16,855 nt of DNA from UBA2128 sp964534955 (GTDB taxonomy: Bacteria; Fidelibacterota; Marinisomatia; Marinisomatales; UBA2128): contig CAZHRR010000045.1 in assembly GCA_964534955.1 (NCBI GenBank), positions 1 through 16,855 of the forward strand. Reading direction: 5' to 3'. Positions 16,057 through 16,855 of this stretch are shown in pieces. The notes below the pieces were generated by a model, which was not told where the DNA came from, made no database searches, and saw only the letters and a list, made by a program, of their open reading frames with translations. Position numbers and translations under genes: made by a program. The number at the start of each line of letters is the position of its first letter. Positions within the stretch are counted from its first letter, which is position 1.

Positions 16057-16332
16057 TTATACAATTTTCAGTAAAATCTTTTTACCCAGCACATCTGCTA
16101 TTTTCTCCAAAGTAGAGAGTCGAATATCTTCCGCATGGTTTTCTATTCTTGATATGGCAGTCTTTTGGGTATGGAGCTGTTTTGCCAGTTCCTCCTGGGT
16201 ATATCCTGCTTCTTCGCGAGCCTGACGCAATAAAGCTCCAATTTTAAAATGCTCATAACCTGATTCATATTCCAATGCAAATTCTTTATCAGATTTTTTT
16301 CTTTTATCTACGTATTTTTTTAAATCACTCAT
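16057..16332 (-). CDS. higA: XRE-family antitoxin, HigA type
   Basis: A 91-residue DNA-binding protein. Residues ~33-88 form a helix-turn-helix of XRE type (LRQAREEAGYTQEELAKQL, then KTAISRIENHAEDIRLSTLEKIADVLG). The N-terminal ~30 charged residues resemble those of HigA antitoxins that partner RelE/HigB toxins. The ATG at 16332 has an AAGGAAAAG ribosome-binding site; the frame continues upstream to 16389 but that part is the tail of the toxin gene in another frame. It follows the toxin remnant, whose stop overlaps this start by eight bases, the usual toxin-first HigBA order. It likely neutralised the toxin and represses its own operon through the palindrome at 16767-16786. With the toxin broken it may now serve only as a repressor. 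Confidence 0.85.
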   Translation of the reverse strand: MSDLKKYVDKRKKSDKEFALEYESGYEHFKIGALLRQAREEAGYTQEELAKQLHTQKTAISRIENHAEDIRLSTLEKIADVLGKKILLKIV

Positions 16333-16775
16333 TTTCTTTTCCTTTATAAATATTATCTGTGTTAAATCTCTCCAAAATAAATGTCTCACTATTTTTCTGG
16401 AAGTATTGAATTGAATATATATTCATTAATAGCCTGAGTTGCAAGCTATACCACAGTGTTTTTTTCAATGCCACCCCCTCTTGTTTTCTCCCCCATTAAT
16501 AGGGGGAGAAGGACTAGCATTCGTACCTCTGATTTTGTAGCAGACACTGTGGTTAGAACTTATTAAACCATGATAGCAAGAACTCCTCTCCCCAGGTGGG
16601 AGAGGAAAAAAAGGAGAGGGGGATCTGTTTTCTTCTCAGGAGTTTCCTCAATTAATCGTAATACCCATGTAACCTTTTTAGCCTGTTTCGCACTTAACGA
16701 ATCCAAGAAATCTTCAATTGGACATCTGTTACTCTGCTTTTTGTAAAACTTAATTACCACTTTACAAGTTAACAT
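16325..16775 (-). pseudogene. higB: HigB/RelE-type toxin gene split by an inserted repeat element
   Basis: The 5' part starts at 16775 (MLTCKVVIKFYKKQSN, then CPIEDFLDSLSAKQAKKV and VLRLIEET), a good match to the N-terminal half of phage-derived Gp49/HigB mRNA-cleaving toxins. Just after that point the frame enters the inserted element and stops at 16563. Beyond the element, minus-strand 16325-16471 reads LKKTLWYSLQLR, NIYSIQYF and ETFILERF, which resembles the expected toxin C-terminal half (LWELR, NIYRIFYF, FILLHGF). It ends at a TGA (16325-16327) overlapping the higA start. The stretch normally following the FILLHGF strand looks shortened, so a small deletion is also likely. No intact toxin can be made. 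Family identity of the N-terminal half is firm; the C-terminal half is by alignment from memory. Confidence 0.75.
16474..16622. mobile_element. 149-bp MITE-like or REP-like inverted-repeat element inside higB
   Basis: The ends are CCCCCTCT (16474-16481) and its inverse AGAGGGGG (16615-16622). Each end holds its own hairpin. TTCTCCCCC (16486-16494) pairs with GGGGGAGAA (16502-16510) around a 7-base loop. TCCTCTCCC (16584-16592) pairs with GGGAGAGGA (16598-16606) around a 5-base loop. There is no open frame for a transposase, so it would have been mobilised in trans if it is a MITE. No clear target-site duplication is seen at the edges. It interrupts the toxin reading frame. The exact boundaries are set by the inverted ends and may be off by a few bases. 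Confidence 0.65.
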
Positions 16776-16786
16776 AAATGTTAACT
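16767..16786. promoter_or_regulatory. Palindromic operator candidate over the higB start codon
   Basis: AGTTAACAT (16767-16775) and ATGTTAACT (16778-16786) are perfect 9-base inverted arms with a 2-base spacer. The palindrome covers the toxin start codon at 16775 on the minus strand. This size and position fit the operator bound by an XRE antitoxin dimer in autoregulated HigBA loci. The promoter itself is not clear; TTGGAT about 30 bases further upstream is a weak -35 candidate. Confidence 0.55.
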
Positions 16787-16855
16787 CTATTCAAGTTTAA
16801 TTTTGAAATCCAATATATTTTTCATCCCTGTTTACTCTCGGCAGGCTCGGACAGG

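Overview
The window comes from a Gram-negative bacterium. The evidence is a full-length LptD-like lipopolysaccharide export protein, a periplasmic c-type cytochrome fusion with a LysM domain, and several signal peptides. The style of the LptD protein, the YidD/DUF5683-like fusion and the transporter-HEAT-cNMP fusion suggest the Fibrobacterota-Chlorobiota-Bacteroidota (FCB) side of the tree, possibly Neomarinimicrobiota or a relative. That placement is an inference from protein style, not a database result. Almost everything reads as chromosomal housekeeping or semi-housekeeping DNA. The last ~500 bases look like accessory DNA.

Layout. 160-3312 (+): nucleotide-transporter-like membrane domain fused to HEAT repeats and a cyclic-nucleotide-binding domain. 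3356-5360 (-): a two-gene unit of a secreted 5'-nucleotidase-like/tetraheme cytochrome/LysM protein followed by a small two-helix membrane protein. 5413-6069 (+): a YidD-like domain fused to a DUF5683/TM2-like membrane domain. 6072-7493 (-): isocitrate lyase, tail to tail with the previous gene. 7494-7941: mostly non-coding, ending in two competing hairpins just before tRNA-Thr(CGU) at 7942-8014 (+). 8071-9767 (-): PflX-like radical SAM protein and, upstream of it, a class I methyltransferase. 9768-10057: non-coding, with two tandem 58-bp repeats. 10058-10952 (-): secreted FKBP-type prolyl isomerase followed by a TerB-like protein. 11066-15978 (+): rarA overlapping an LptD homologue by 4 bp. 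16057-16775 (-): a HigBA-type toxin-antitoxin locus whose toxin gene has been split by a 149-bp inverted-repeat element, while the antitoxin is intact.

How the genes fit together. Envelope biogenesis is the main theme: LptD for LPS delivery, a periplasmic FKBP for folding, a YidD-like protein for membrane insertion, and a LysM-anchored cytochrome/phosphoesterase. Isocitrate lyase points to growth on acetate or fatty acids through the glyoxylate shunt, though no malate synthase lies beside it. Several gene starts needed correction: the radical SAM, TerB-like, FKBP, RarA and HigA reading frames all extend upstream of their likely true starts.

The most interesting objects are the phosphoesterase-tetraheme-LysM fusion, whose phosphoesterase metal-site residues are degenerate; the transporter-HEAT-cNMP fusion; the exported YidD-like fusion; and the element-disrupted higB with a palindromic operator over its start codon. 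I did not find a clearly new defence or mobile system.
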